From positions 1 to 25,849 of the IMG/VR virus record IMGVR_UViG_3300028146_000009: a stretch of 25,849 bases of DNA; one strand, given 5' to 3'. The stretch is from a virus. Position numbers and translations under genes: made by a program. This document shows positions 19,986 through 25,849 of the stretch, piece by piece (within the stretch, counting starts at the first letter, position 1; each line of letters begins with the position of its first letter). Below the pieces are notes generated by a model that worked only from the letters and a program-made list of their open reading frames with translations, was not told the DNA's origin and searched no databases.

Positions 19986-20218
19986 ACTATTGGCGTCAAT
20001 TAAATAAAAAGCAATTTTGGCTAAGCCGCCATCAAGTACAAATACCAAATGGAAAAAAAGTTCAATATACTTGTAGATGTGGAAAAAATAAAGGTATTTT
20101 AATTGGAAAATACTACTATATTATGTTTTGTAATTGCGAACCAGATGGATTTTTAGTAAAAACATTTAATGGTGAGATTAATGATTATAATATTCATACG
20201 ATAGGTTTATTAAAATGA
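19982..20218 (+). CDS. small zinc-binding protein (78 aa)
   Basis: Starts at GTG 19982, overlapping the previous stop. Two Cys pairs, CRC near residue 31-33 and CNC near 50-52, in a beta-rich setting (VQYTCRCGKNKGILIGKYYYIMFCNC), form a likely zinc ribbon. Unknown function. Confidence 0.65.
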   Translation: MNYWRQLNKKQFWLSRHQVQIPNGKKVQYTCRCGKNKGILIGKYYYIMFCNCEPDGFLVKTFNGEINDYNIHTIGLLK

Positions 20219-20394
20219 AAAGAAGTGAAATGGTTGATGAAATTCACCAATATTTGTGGAGTAATTTTCCTACTATTGAAGCATCTGATATTTTAGATAT
20301 TATTGAAAGAAAAGGAATGCTTCCTCCATCAAGAATATTTAAATCAATTCCGTGGGGATTTCAAATGGAATGGGAACCTGAAGATGAAAATTAA
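20215..20394 (+). CDS. small hypothetical protein (59 aa)
   Basis: Opens at ATG 20215 (ATGA overlap) and closes at TAA 20392-20394, overlapping the metalloprotease start by 11 bases. MKRSEMVDEIHQYLW and IEASDILDIIERKGMLPP, then an acidic Trp-rich end. Similar short proteins (helix plus ILDxIExxGMxPP) are common in phages, without known function. Confidence 0.7.
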   Translation: MKRSEMVDEIHQYLWSNFPTIEASDILDIIERKGMLPPSRIFKSIPWGFQMEWEPEDEN

Positions 20395-20692
20395 TTGGAC
20401 TAAATTAGCAGCCCGCATTCCTAAAAAACTTAAAGCGGGTAAAAATACGTTTGAAATTCAATGGGTTTCCAAATTTCCTGATGATAAAGATCAAATTGGT
20501 GAATCAGATTATAATAATAGAGTTATAAAGTTAATAAAAGGACGAACTTCAAAACAAACAGTTCATACGTATATTCATGAATGTATTCATATATTTTCGG
20601 ATGAATTTAAATTAAAAATAAGTGAAAAACAAACTGAAGGATTGGAAAAAACCTTGCAATTCTGGCTAACTAGTGGTAATATATTCAAATGA
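20384..20692 (+). CDS. HExxH metalloprotease-like protein (102 aa)
   Basis: I take ATG 20384 (inside the previous gene's end) rather than an in-frame start at 20303. The motif TYIHECIHIF places HExxH (H-E-C-I-H) in a helix near residue 70, as in SprT- and IrrE-like zinc proteases; the third ligand is not clear. Preceded by a basic, beta-rich region. Substrate unknown; a small phage variant of this superfamily. It could also be a non-peptidase relative. Confidence 0.65.
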   Translation: MKINWTKLAARIPKKLKAGKNTFEIQWVSKFPDDKDQIGESDYNNRVIKLIKGRTSKQTVHTYIHECIHIFSDEFKLKISEKQTEGLEKTLQFWLTSGNIFK

Positions 20693-21486
20693 GACCTGAT
20701 AAGGAATCTGGTAATATTTTAAATAAATATATTGAATTAGCAAAAAAATTGGGTAAATTTCCAACTCGAACTGAATTTGAACCAATTGTAAGTGAAAGAC
20801 AGTATAGAAAACATTTTAAAACTTTAACTAATTTAAAAAATTTAGTACTTAAAAATTGCCCAGAATTTGGGGGACTTCCGGAAATAGTTAAAACTCCTAA
20901 AATTTTAATATTTGACATTGAAACTGCTCCAATTTTAGCACATGTTTGGGGACTTTTTGATCAAAATGTGGGTTTAAATCAAATTGAAACCGATTGGCAC
21001 GTTTTAAGCTGGTCCGCAAAATGGCTAGGAGATCCACCATCAAAAGTTATGTATCAAGATCAAAGAAATGCTAAAGATGTAACTAATGATAAAAAAATTC
21101 TAGAGTCTATTAGAGATTTATTGGATGAAGCAGATTTAGTTGTAACTCAAAATGGAATTAAGTTTGATTCTAAAAAATTAAATGCCCGCTTTTTATTTCA
21201 TGAAATTCCATCTCCCAGCAGTTATAGGCACCGAGACACTTTAAGAATGGCCAAAAGACATTTTAATTTTACAAGTTATAAATTAGAATATATGACTGAT
21301 AAATTTTGCAAAAAGTATAAGAAATTAAAGCATAAAAAATTCCCAGGCCATGAATTATGGAAGGAATGTTTAAAAGGAAATAAAGAGGCCTGGAATGAAA
21401 TGTCAAAATATAATAAACATGACGTTTTAGCGACTGAAGAACTTTATAATGTTTTAAAACAATGGGATTTTAGAAAATATTCATGA
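20689..21486 (+). CDS. DEDD-type 3'-5' exonuclease (RNase H-like fold)
   Basis: 265 residues. Motif I ILIFDIETAP (D and E near 80), motif II VVTQNGIKFDSKKLNARF, and motif III YNKHDVLATEELY near the end make a complete RNase H-like exonuclease of the YprB/PolB-proofreading kind. Residues 20-60 (LGKFPTRTEFEP ... RQYRKHFKTLTNL) look like a small helix-turn-helix of the type also seen beside homing endonucleases and may bind DNA. It likely trims single-strand DNA in replication or recombination, next to the RecA-like gene. Separate from the polymerase's own exonuclease. Confidence 0.8.
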   Translation: MRPDKESGNILNKYIELAKKLGKFPTRTEFEPIVSERQYRKHFKTLTNLKNLVLKNCPEFGGLPEIVKTPKILIFDIETAPILAHVWGLFDQNVGLNQIETDWHVLSWSAKWLGDPPSKVMYQDQRNAKDVTNDKKILESIRDLLDEADLVVTQNGIKFDSKKLNARFLFHEIPSPSSYRHRDTLRMAKRHFNFTSYKLEYMTDKFCKKYKKLKHKKFPGHELWKECLKGNKEAWNEMSKYNKHDVLATEELYNVLKQWDFRKYS

Positions 21487-21725
21487 AAAAATATAGAAAT
21501 ACTTGGAATTCAAATAACTCTGATTCAGTAAATGAAATTGAAGATTTGAAAAATCGTTTAAAATTTGCTAATAATAAAATTAAAGATATGACCGATTTTA
21601 TAGAATCTTATTTAAAATCTCAACCAACCGATGCCAATGGAAATTATGATAAAATAAATAATTTTCAAGCTTACGAAGCAAAGCAATTACTAGATTTTTA
21701 TAAATATGGTGAAACGGATAAATGA
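21483..21725 (+). CDS. hypothetical coiled-coil protein (80 aa)
   Basis: ATGA overlap on both ends. Asn-rich N-terminus, then a coiled-coil-like helix (VNEIEDLKNRLKFANNKIKDM). No motif. Sits between the exonuclease and RecA-like genes. Confidence 0.65.
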   Translation: MKKYRNTWNSNNSDSVNEIEDLKNRLKFANNKIKDMTDFIESYLKSQPTDANGNYDKINNFQAYEAKQLLDFYKYGETDK

Positions 21726-22606
21726 AAAAAACTGAAAAAGAAGAAATTAAAGATGAAACTGTTTATAAACCACTTCAGTATGTAAATATGCCAGAAGTGT
21801 TTCAAAATGCTGCGGGTGTTCCAGGAATTCCCCTTGGATATTCTAGTATGATTTATGGGCTTTCCGACTCAGGGAAGACTGAAATTCTTCTTAAAGTTGC
21901 AAAAGAAGCAATCGCCCAAGATATAAAACCTTATTTAATAATTACTGAAAATAAAATGGATCGAGCCCGGCTTGAAGATTTTGGACTTAAAAATGGTGAA
22001 AATTGCGTAATTGAAGAACAAACTAAAACATTAGAAGCTGTTTATAATTATATTTCAATGCGAGTTCAAGATATTATAAAAGGTCGTATAAAACAAAATG
22101 TCATAGTTTTATGGGATTCTTGGGCCGGAACTTATGCCGAAGGAACTTTTTCTGTCGATGAAGAAACGGGAGAAATTACACAAAAATTTAGTGTTATGAA
22201 AAATGCCCAGGTAGGCGGACTTTATAATCCAATAGTAATGGAAAGAATTTCAAGAACTAGAGAAATTACATGTGATTATTCTTTAGGACTTCTAACTTTA
22301 AATCAAGCCTATACTGCGCCTGCAATTCCCCCAGCTACAATCCCTTCAACAGTTCCTAATGGGGGAAATAAAATCTGGTTCCCTTTAGGGCTTTCTCTTT
22401 CAATTCGAGAAGGTCAAAGATACGAAACAACTAAAGATAAAAAGAAATATAGAGTTGGATTAGTTGCAAAATTAAAAGTTGAAAAAAATCATATAAATGG
22501 AATTTATTCTGAAGGAGAAATTTTACTAGCTGGATCTGAAATGCTAGAAAATACTGAGAAAAATATTAAAGAAATTAAGGAAAAGTTTAAAAATGTCATT
22601 ATTTAA
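21722..22606 (+). CDS. RecA/UvsX-like recombinase
   Basis: 294 residues. Walker A GLSDSGKT (46-53), then TENKMDRARLEDFGL, matching the RecA stretch that carries the catalytic Glu (E76), Walker B NVIVLWDSWAG (D132), and a C-terminal LGLLTLNQAY loop region with KVEKNHINGIYSEGEILL, as in RecA proteins. This order and size fit UvsX/RecA-type strand-exchange proteins better than a plain AAA_24 (Sak4-like) ATPase, though Sak4-like is the main alternative. It would form filaments on ssDNA and pair homologous DNA. The phage thus has both this and Erf. Confidence 0.75.
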   Translation: MKKTEKEEIKDETVYKPLQYVNMPEVFQNAAGVPGIPLGYSSMIYGLSDSGKTEILLKVAKEAIAQDIKPYLIITENKMDRARLEDFGLKNGENCVIEEQTKTLEAVYNYISMRVQDIIKGRIKQNVIVLWDSWAGTYAEGTFSVDEETGEITQKFSVMKNAQVGGLYNPIVMERISRTREITCDYSLGLLTLNQAYTAPAIPPATIPSTVPNGGNKIWFPLGLSLSIREGQRYETTKDKKKYRVGLVAKLKVEKNHINGIYSEGEILLAGSEMLENTEKNIKEIKEKFKNVII

Positions 22607-22988
22607 AACTCCAATTTATTCAGAAGAAGATTTAGAAATATTAAAAAAGCAAGCTAAGGAAAATGCAAAATTAATAGGTAGATTTTTTAAACCTGAGGAT
22701 TTTTTACAAGAAAATCCTACTGAATTTGCATTCAATGTTCCTCAAAGAGAACTTATTGCTAAAATTGCTAATATGAAAATAGTTCAAAATTTCGAACCCA
22801 ATGATTATCAAGATATTGATGAAGAATTACAAAAAGAAATTAATCTTTATGTTTTAGTGGATTCTAGTGGATATATATGCTATACTGGATATTCAGAAGA
22901 ATTAGTTAAATCTTATAAAGAATCTAATGGTTTTAATGATAAAACTGTTATAAAATTAACCGGCTTTTTGCCAGAAAAGGAAAAATAA
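22593..22988 (+). CDS. hypothetical protein (131 aa)
   Basis: Overlaps the recombinase gene by 14 bases. The N-terminal half is helical and charged; the C-terminal half (INLYVLVDSSGYICYTGYSEELV) is beta-alpha. No known motif. It may partner the RecA-like protein, by context only. Confidence 0.65.
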   Translation: MSLFKTPIYSEEDLEILKKQAKENAKLIGRFFKPEDFLQENPTEFAFNVPQRELIAKIANMKIVQNFEPNDYQDIDEELQKEINLYVLVDSSGYICYTGYSEELVKSYKESNGFNDKTVIKLTGFLPEKEK

Positions 22989-22989
22989 A

Positions 22990-23196
22990 ATGTCTACAAC
23001 TCCCGCTTCTACCCAATATTATGCAGTCGAACATTCCCTTTTAGTTGAAGTTTTGAATCATTTAGCAAAAGATCCAGCAGCATCTTTGTATTCGAGATTG
23101 AGTCAAGCTCCGAAGGTAGTAACTCAAGAAGCACCCGCTGTAACTCCAGCAACTGAAACTAACACTCCAGCCCAAGGAACAACACCAGCTAATTAA
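22990..23196 (+). CDS. small protein with Ala/Pro/Thr tail (68 aa)
   Basis: ATG 22990 follows the previous stop directly. Helical N-terminal 40 residues (VEHSLLVEVLNHLAKDPAASLYSRL) and a low-complexity tail of Ala, Pro, Thr and Gln. Such Leu-Asx-His-type mini-proteins are seen in many phages; function unknown. Confidence 0.65.
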   Translation: MSTTPASTQYYAVEHSLLVEVLNHLAKDPAASLYSRLSQAPKVVTQEAPAVTPATETNTPAQGTTPAN

Positions 23197-23207
23197 AAGG
23201 AATTTAA

Positions 23208-23600
23208 ATGTCCGGCATAAGGCACAATGAAGGAAAACCTCCAGTTAATTTAATTTTATCAAAAGCTTTATTAGAAGTTGCAAAAGTTGCTCAATTTGGC
23301 GCCCAAAAATATAACCCCCATAACTACCGTAAAGGAATGCGGTGGTCTTTTTTTATAGATTCAATGTTGAGGCATTTAATAAAGCGGGGGACCGGACAAA
23401 TTATTGATTTTGATGAAACCTGTGAGGGTTGTCAAAATAAAAATTGTAAAGATCATTCAGGATTAAAGCATACAAGTCATATCGCATGGAATGCTTTAGC
23501 ACTTTGTGAATTTGAAGTTGAAAAAATAGGAATTGATGATATTTTTGTCGGTTATAATAAAGAAAATGAAGAGCACTCAGAAAATGCGGCGGGAAGTTAA
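23208..23600 (+). CDS. dATP/dGTP diphosphohydrolase-like (MazZ/DUF5664)
   Basis: 130 residues with the family pattern: NEGKPPVNLI, VAKVAQFGAQKYNPHNYRKG, MLRHL, then HTSHIAWNALAL. Members hydrolyse dATP/dGTP to monophosphates, and the MazZ type occurs in 2-aminoadenine phages, but most phages with this domain are not such phages, and no PurZ is in this window. A Cys-rich insertion (CEGCQNKNCKDH) before the last helix could bind a metal. AAGGA precedes ATG 23208. Confidence 0.78.
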   Translation: MSGIRHNEGKPPVNLILSKALLEVAKVAQFGAQKYNPHNYRKGMRWSFFIDSMLRHLIKRGTGQIIDFDETCEGCQNKNCKDHSGLKHTSHIAWNALALCEFEVEKIGIDDIFVGYNKENEEHSENAAGS

Positions 23601-24149
23601 ATGAAGTCTTGTAAAATAGTAAACCGGATCGCGGTAGTCGGCACTCATGGGGCCGGGAAAAGTACTTTAAGCTATCACCTAACTTCTCTTCTAAAGCAGC
23701 ACAATCCGGCTAAATCTGTAATTTGTTTGGAAGAAAATGTAAGAAGTATCGCAAAACTTACAAATAATGATTTAACTTCTTATGATTTTACAAAATTAGC
23801 ATTTCATGAACAAATTTGTAGGGAAATTAAAGCAGCACTCTTATACGATGTAATGGTGGTTGATAGAACTTTACTAGATTATGCAATTTATGGTAAATTA
23901 AATGGACATCATGGATTTTTAGATCAAACTTATACACCATTATTTAGTTTTAATAAAATTTACTTTCTGCGACCTGATAAAAATGATGCTCCAATTGCAG
24001 ACGATGGATTTCGGGACACAAATTTAGAATTTCGTAATAAAGTGGATCAAGAGTTTGAAAAGTTTTTTAAAGAGGGGAAAGAATTTCATCCAATTGAAAT
24101 AAAGACTTCTGAAATTTTTAGCCATGATTATTTAAAGGATTTACAATGA
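23601..24149 (+). CDS. P-loop nucleotide kinase-like protein
   Basis: 182 residues with Walker A VGTHGAGKST (13-22), a central VMVVDRTLLDY with DR as in nucleoside/nucleotide kinases, a later YFLRPD segment, and FRDTNLEFRNKVDQ resembling a lid. The AAA_28/NadR-kinase-like family fits best; a deoxynucleotide kinase is the main reading. Placed between two pyrophosphohydrolase genes, so it plausibly works in nucleotide-pool management. Confidence 0.72.
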   Translation: MKSCKIVNRIAVVGTHGAGKSTLSYHLTSLLKQHNPAKSVICLEENVRSIAKLTNNDLTSYDFTKLAFHEQICREIKAALLYDVMVVDRTLLDYAIYGKLNGHHGFLDQTYTPLFSFNKIYFLRPDKNDAPIADDGFRDTNLEFRNKVDQEFEKFFKEGKEFHPIEIKTSEIFSHDYLKDLQ

Positions 24150-24460
24150 AATTTAAAAAAGGACAACAAGTTATCAGATATTCCGGTCAATCAAGCGGAA
24201 ATGAAACTAAAATGATCATTGGGGATATAGGAATTATTTCTAAAGATCAAGAATTTCCAGGTAAAGTAGAAATTAATGAATTCCCCGGAACTTGTGGACA
24301 TGATCCCTATAGATTATTACGAATTGATAATTTACCGATAAAATTAAAAAAATATATTATTAAAAATGTCAAAGAATTAAATCATGAAGAAACCTATGTG
24401 AGACTTCAAATTCTTTCATCTTTTATTGAAGGATATAAATTAGGAAATGAAAATGCTTAA
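24146..24460 (+). CDS. KOW/SH3-like small protein (104 aa)
   Basis: ATGA overlap. MKFKKGQQVIRYSG starts a KOW/SH3-like strand set (GDIGIISKDQEFPGKVEINEF). The C-terminal 40 residues are helical. Related in style to the pair at 8531-8938. Unknown function. Confidence 0.65.
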   Translation: MKFKKGQQVIRYSGQSSGNETKMIIGDIGIISKDQEFPGKVEINEFPGTCGHDPYRLLRIDNLPIKLKKYIIKNVKELNHEETYVRLQILSSFIEGYKLGNENA

Positions 24461-24773
24461 TAAATTAGCAAAAGAAATTCATGAAAATAATAAAGCTAAA
24501 GGCTTTTATGATGGACCTGAAAGAACGCCTTTAGAATATCATATGCTAATAGTAACAGAACTTGCAGAAGCTTCAGAATCAGTTAGAAAAGGAGAATCTG
24601 ACTATTATTTAGTTGATAGAAAGCCAGAAGGGGAAGCAGTTGAAATCACCGATGCTTTAATTAGAATTTTAGACTACGCCGCATTTAAAAATTGGGACCT
24701 TGATTTTATTATAAAACAAAAACTAGATTATAATAAAACCCGAACTTATAGACATGGTGGAAAGAAACTTTGA
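24453..24773 (+). CDS. MazG-like nucleotide pyrophosphohydrolase
   Basis: 106 residues. LIVTELAEASESVRKGE and GEAVEITDALIRILDYA are the two helices with the metal-binding Glu/Asp residues of the all-alpha NTP pyrophosphatase (MazG) fold, followed by a typical KxxYNKTRTYRHGGKKL tail. It would hydrolyse (d)NTPs to monophosphates. AGGA lies 7 bases before ATG 24453; the ATG at 24447 is the alternative. Ends in TTGA with the next gene. Confidence 0.85.
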   Translation: MLNKLAKEIHENNKAKGFYDGPERTPLEYHMLIVTELAEASESVRKGESDYYLVDRKPEGEAVEITDALIRILDYAAFKNWDLDFIIKQKLDYNKTRTYRHGGKKL

Positions 24774-25216
24774 TCCATTTGGATTCTGTTATATTTTATT
24801 CTATAGGAGCTGCGATTTGTTTTGTGATGGCGGAAATTATAAGACCTAAACCAGTAAATGATGATGTTTTTAATTTAAAACCCGGACAAATGATGGTTCC
24901 AACTTCTTGGAAACAAGATGATCATGAAACACATTCAAAATTACGTCAAGCTTATGAAGAAAAATGGAAAAAAGCAGCTTTAGAAACAATTGAATTAGCA
25001 AAAGAAATGCAAAAACCCCGAACAATAGCGGTGATTAATGACAAAAACACGCCACGCAAAGCCCGACGAGTTTCAAAAAGAACAAATACGCCACTTAAAA
25101 AAAGAAATCAGGCGAAAAGATCAGCAAATTCGAAGCCTAGAAAAGGAACTAGGGTACTCACAGAATACGAGCAAGCGGCAGCAAAACATAAAAGAAACCA
25201 AAGAGTTAGATATTGA
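24770..25216 (+). CDS. membrane-anchored basic protein (148 aa)
   Basis: Starts at TTG 24770 overlapping the previous stop. Residues 6-24 (SVIFYSIGAAICFVMAEII) form one membrane segment; the middle is helical and charged; the last 60 residues are extremely Lys/Arg-rich (TPRKARRVSKRTNTPLKKRN...). That last part is encoded by the same DNA as the next gene in another frame, so its basic character may be a by-product of the overlap. Function unknown. Confidence 0.6.
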   Translation: MIHLDSVIFYSIGAAICFVMAEIIRPKPVNDDVFNLKPGQMMVPTSWKQDDHETHSKLRQAYEEKWKKAALETIELAKEMQKPRTIAVINDKNTPRKARRVSKRTNTPLKKRNQAKRSANSKPRKGTRVLTEYEQAAAKHKRNQRVRY

Positions 25217-25319
25217 CCAATGTCAAAATTGTGGCAAAGGCGTTCTAAAATATTCAGATTTAGGAATTAGAACTATAACCATTTGTACAATTTGTTCTTA
25301 CCGGAAAGTAAGTAAATGA
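25038..25319 (+). CDS. coiled-coil zinc-ribbon protein (93 aa)
   Basis: ATG 25038 lies deep in the previous gene (179-base overlap). Residues 10-40 (QIRHLKKEIRRKDQQIRSLEKEL) are a coiled coil. Residues 62-90 have CQNCGKGVLKYSDLGIRTITICTIC, a standard phage C-terminal zinc ribbon (CxxC ... CxxC) after a coiled coil. I recall this two-part layout in many phage hypothetical proteins, which supports this frame. ATGA overlap to the next gene. Confidence 0.78.
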   Translation: MTKTRHAKPDEFQKEQIRHLKKEIRRKDQQIRSLEKELGYSQNTSKRQQNIKETKELDIDQCQNCGKGVLKYSDLGIRTITICTICSYRKVSK

Positions 25320-25564
25320 AATTATTTATAGCACATTTAGCAATCATTATTTTAAATTGGGCGCAACCCTTAAATACAGTAACATGGCTAGGTCAAGTTT
25401 CTGATAGAGAAAATGTATTTGAATATGATGGTTATTATAAAGGATGTATAATAGGCTTTACTCATGATATGGAATTGGAAAATCATAAACAAGCTATGAG
25501 TTTTTGCAGAAATAATTTAAAAGAAAAAAAAGAGTACGATAAAGCGCATAAAAATGGCCCTTAA
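25316..25564 (+). CDS. small exported protein (82 aa)
   Basis: ATGA overlap. The first 18 residues (MKLFIAHLAIIILNWAQP) form a signal peptide. The mature part is acidic and aromatic with two Cys (C44 and C64) that may pair. Overlaps the HNH gene by 11 bases. Role unknown; another envelope-directed product. Confidence 0.65.
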   Translation: MKLFIAHLAIIILNWAQPLNTVTWLGQVSDRENVFEYDGYYKGCIIGFTHDMELENHKQAMSFCRNNLKEKKEYDKAHKNGP

Positions 25565-25849
25565 AAAACCGAAGTTAACTCAAAAAGAGAAATTTAAGCT
25601 TCTGGAACAAAATGAAGAAGCCTTTGAAAAATACCGCTTAAACTTCGTAAAAGCCCAACTACGCCGCGCAAGTGTATGGAAATGGCCCGCAGCTGGAATT
25701 GCAATGGATAAGGCCAAATTAGACGGTATGTATAAATGTTCGGGTTGCGGAAAGTACTTTTCCCCTAAAAAAGTCAATCGGGACCATATAGAACCAGTAG
25801 AAAATCCAGTCACTGGTTATACTGATTTAGATAATTATGTGAAAAGATT
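25554..25849 (+). CDS. HNH endonuclease (3' end outside window)
   Basis: Open from ATG 25554 to the right edge, 98 complete codons seen. Residues 30-48 (RRASVWKWPAAGIAMDKAK) and CSGCGKYFSPKKVNRDHIEPV give the metal-ribbon Cys pair and the DHI core of an HNH nuclease of the common phage type. It may be a free-standing homing-type or a genome-processing nuclease. The reverse-strand frame here is a shadow. Confidence 0.82.
   Translation, partial: MALKKPKLTQKEKFKLLEQNEEAFEKYRLNFVKAQLRRASVWKWPAAGIAMDKAKLDGMYKCSGCGKYFSPKKVNRDHIEPVENPVTGYTDLDNYVKR

Noticed and set aside
23208-23600. Proof of a 2-aminoadenine (Z) genome
   Set aside because: The MazZ/DUF5664 family is widespread in ordinary phages and no PurZ or DatZ is in the window.

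Overview
The window looks like an internal segment of an AT-rich tailed bacteriophage (or prophage) genome. Every gene I accept is on the + strand. Genes are packed almost without gaps, mostly joined by ATGA, TAATG or GTGA/TTGA overlaps, and preceded by Shine-Dalgarno sequences of the AAGGAG type. TAA, TGA and at least one TAG all act as stops, so the genetic code looks standard. No virion structural, terminase or integrase gene is visible: this is an early/replication arm. The host is not named by the sequence. Two lipoproteins with Sec/lipobox signals and a secreted protease point to a diderm host, and one lipoprotein (1881-2279) resembles, from memory only, proteins of Bdellovibrio-like bacteria.

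Left part (1-8938): mostly small proteins. It opens inside a gene encoding 8-residue NSSV-type repeats followed by a conserved phage C-terminal domain (1-729). Then come a lytic-transglycosylase-like muralytic enzyme, lipoproteins and membrane mini-proteins, a duplicated SCGCL zinc protein, a Gly-Ser microprotein made by a GC-rich hexamer repeat, a Cas4/RecB-like PD-(D/E)XK nuclease, a signal-peptide-bearing subtilisin-like protease, and KOW/SH3-like small proteins.

Middle (8935-17237): the recombination and replication core. It has an Erf-type single-strand annealing protein, several unknown small genes, then the only real intergenic gap (11355-11591). That gap holds a hairpin, a strong intrinsic terminator and a multi-branched predicted RNA structure just ahead of the replication operon. 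The operon starts with an archaeo-eukaryotic-type primase fused to a DnaB-like helicase, and continues to a B-family DNA polymerase with 3'-5' exonuclease that is split in two by a 45-codon gene exactly between motifs B and C.

Right part (17237-25849): RNA/DNA metabolism. It has a T4 Rnl1-like RNA ligase, an AAA+ ATPase, an HExxH metalloprotease, a DEDD exonuclease, a RecA/UvsX-like recombinase, a dATP/dGTP pyrophosphohydrolase (MazZ/DUF5664-like), a nucleotide-kinase-like P-loop protein, a MazG-like pyrophosphohydrolase, mini zinc ribbons, a pair of genes overlapping out of frame for about 60 codons, and the start of an HNH endonuclease cut by the window edge.

Together the genes describe a phage with its own primase-helicase, polymerase, recombinases, nucleases and nucleotide-pool enzymes. 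The points most worth a second look are the structured RNA region before the primase-helicase, the split polymerase, the primase-helicase fusion, the two GC-rich expanding repeats in an AT-rich genome, and the apparently interrupted mini zinc-ribbon gene.
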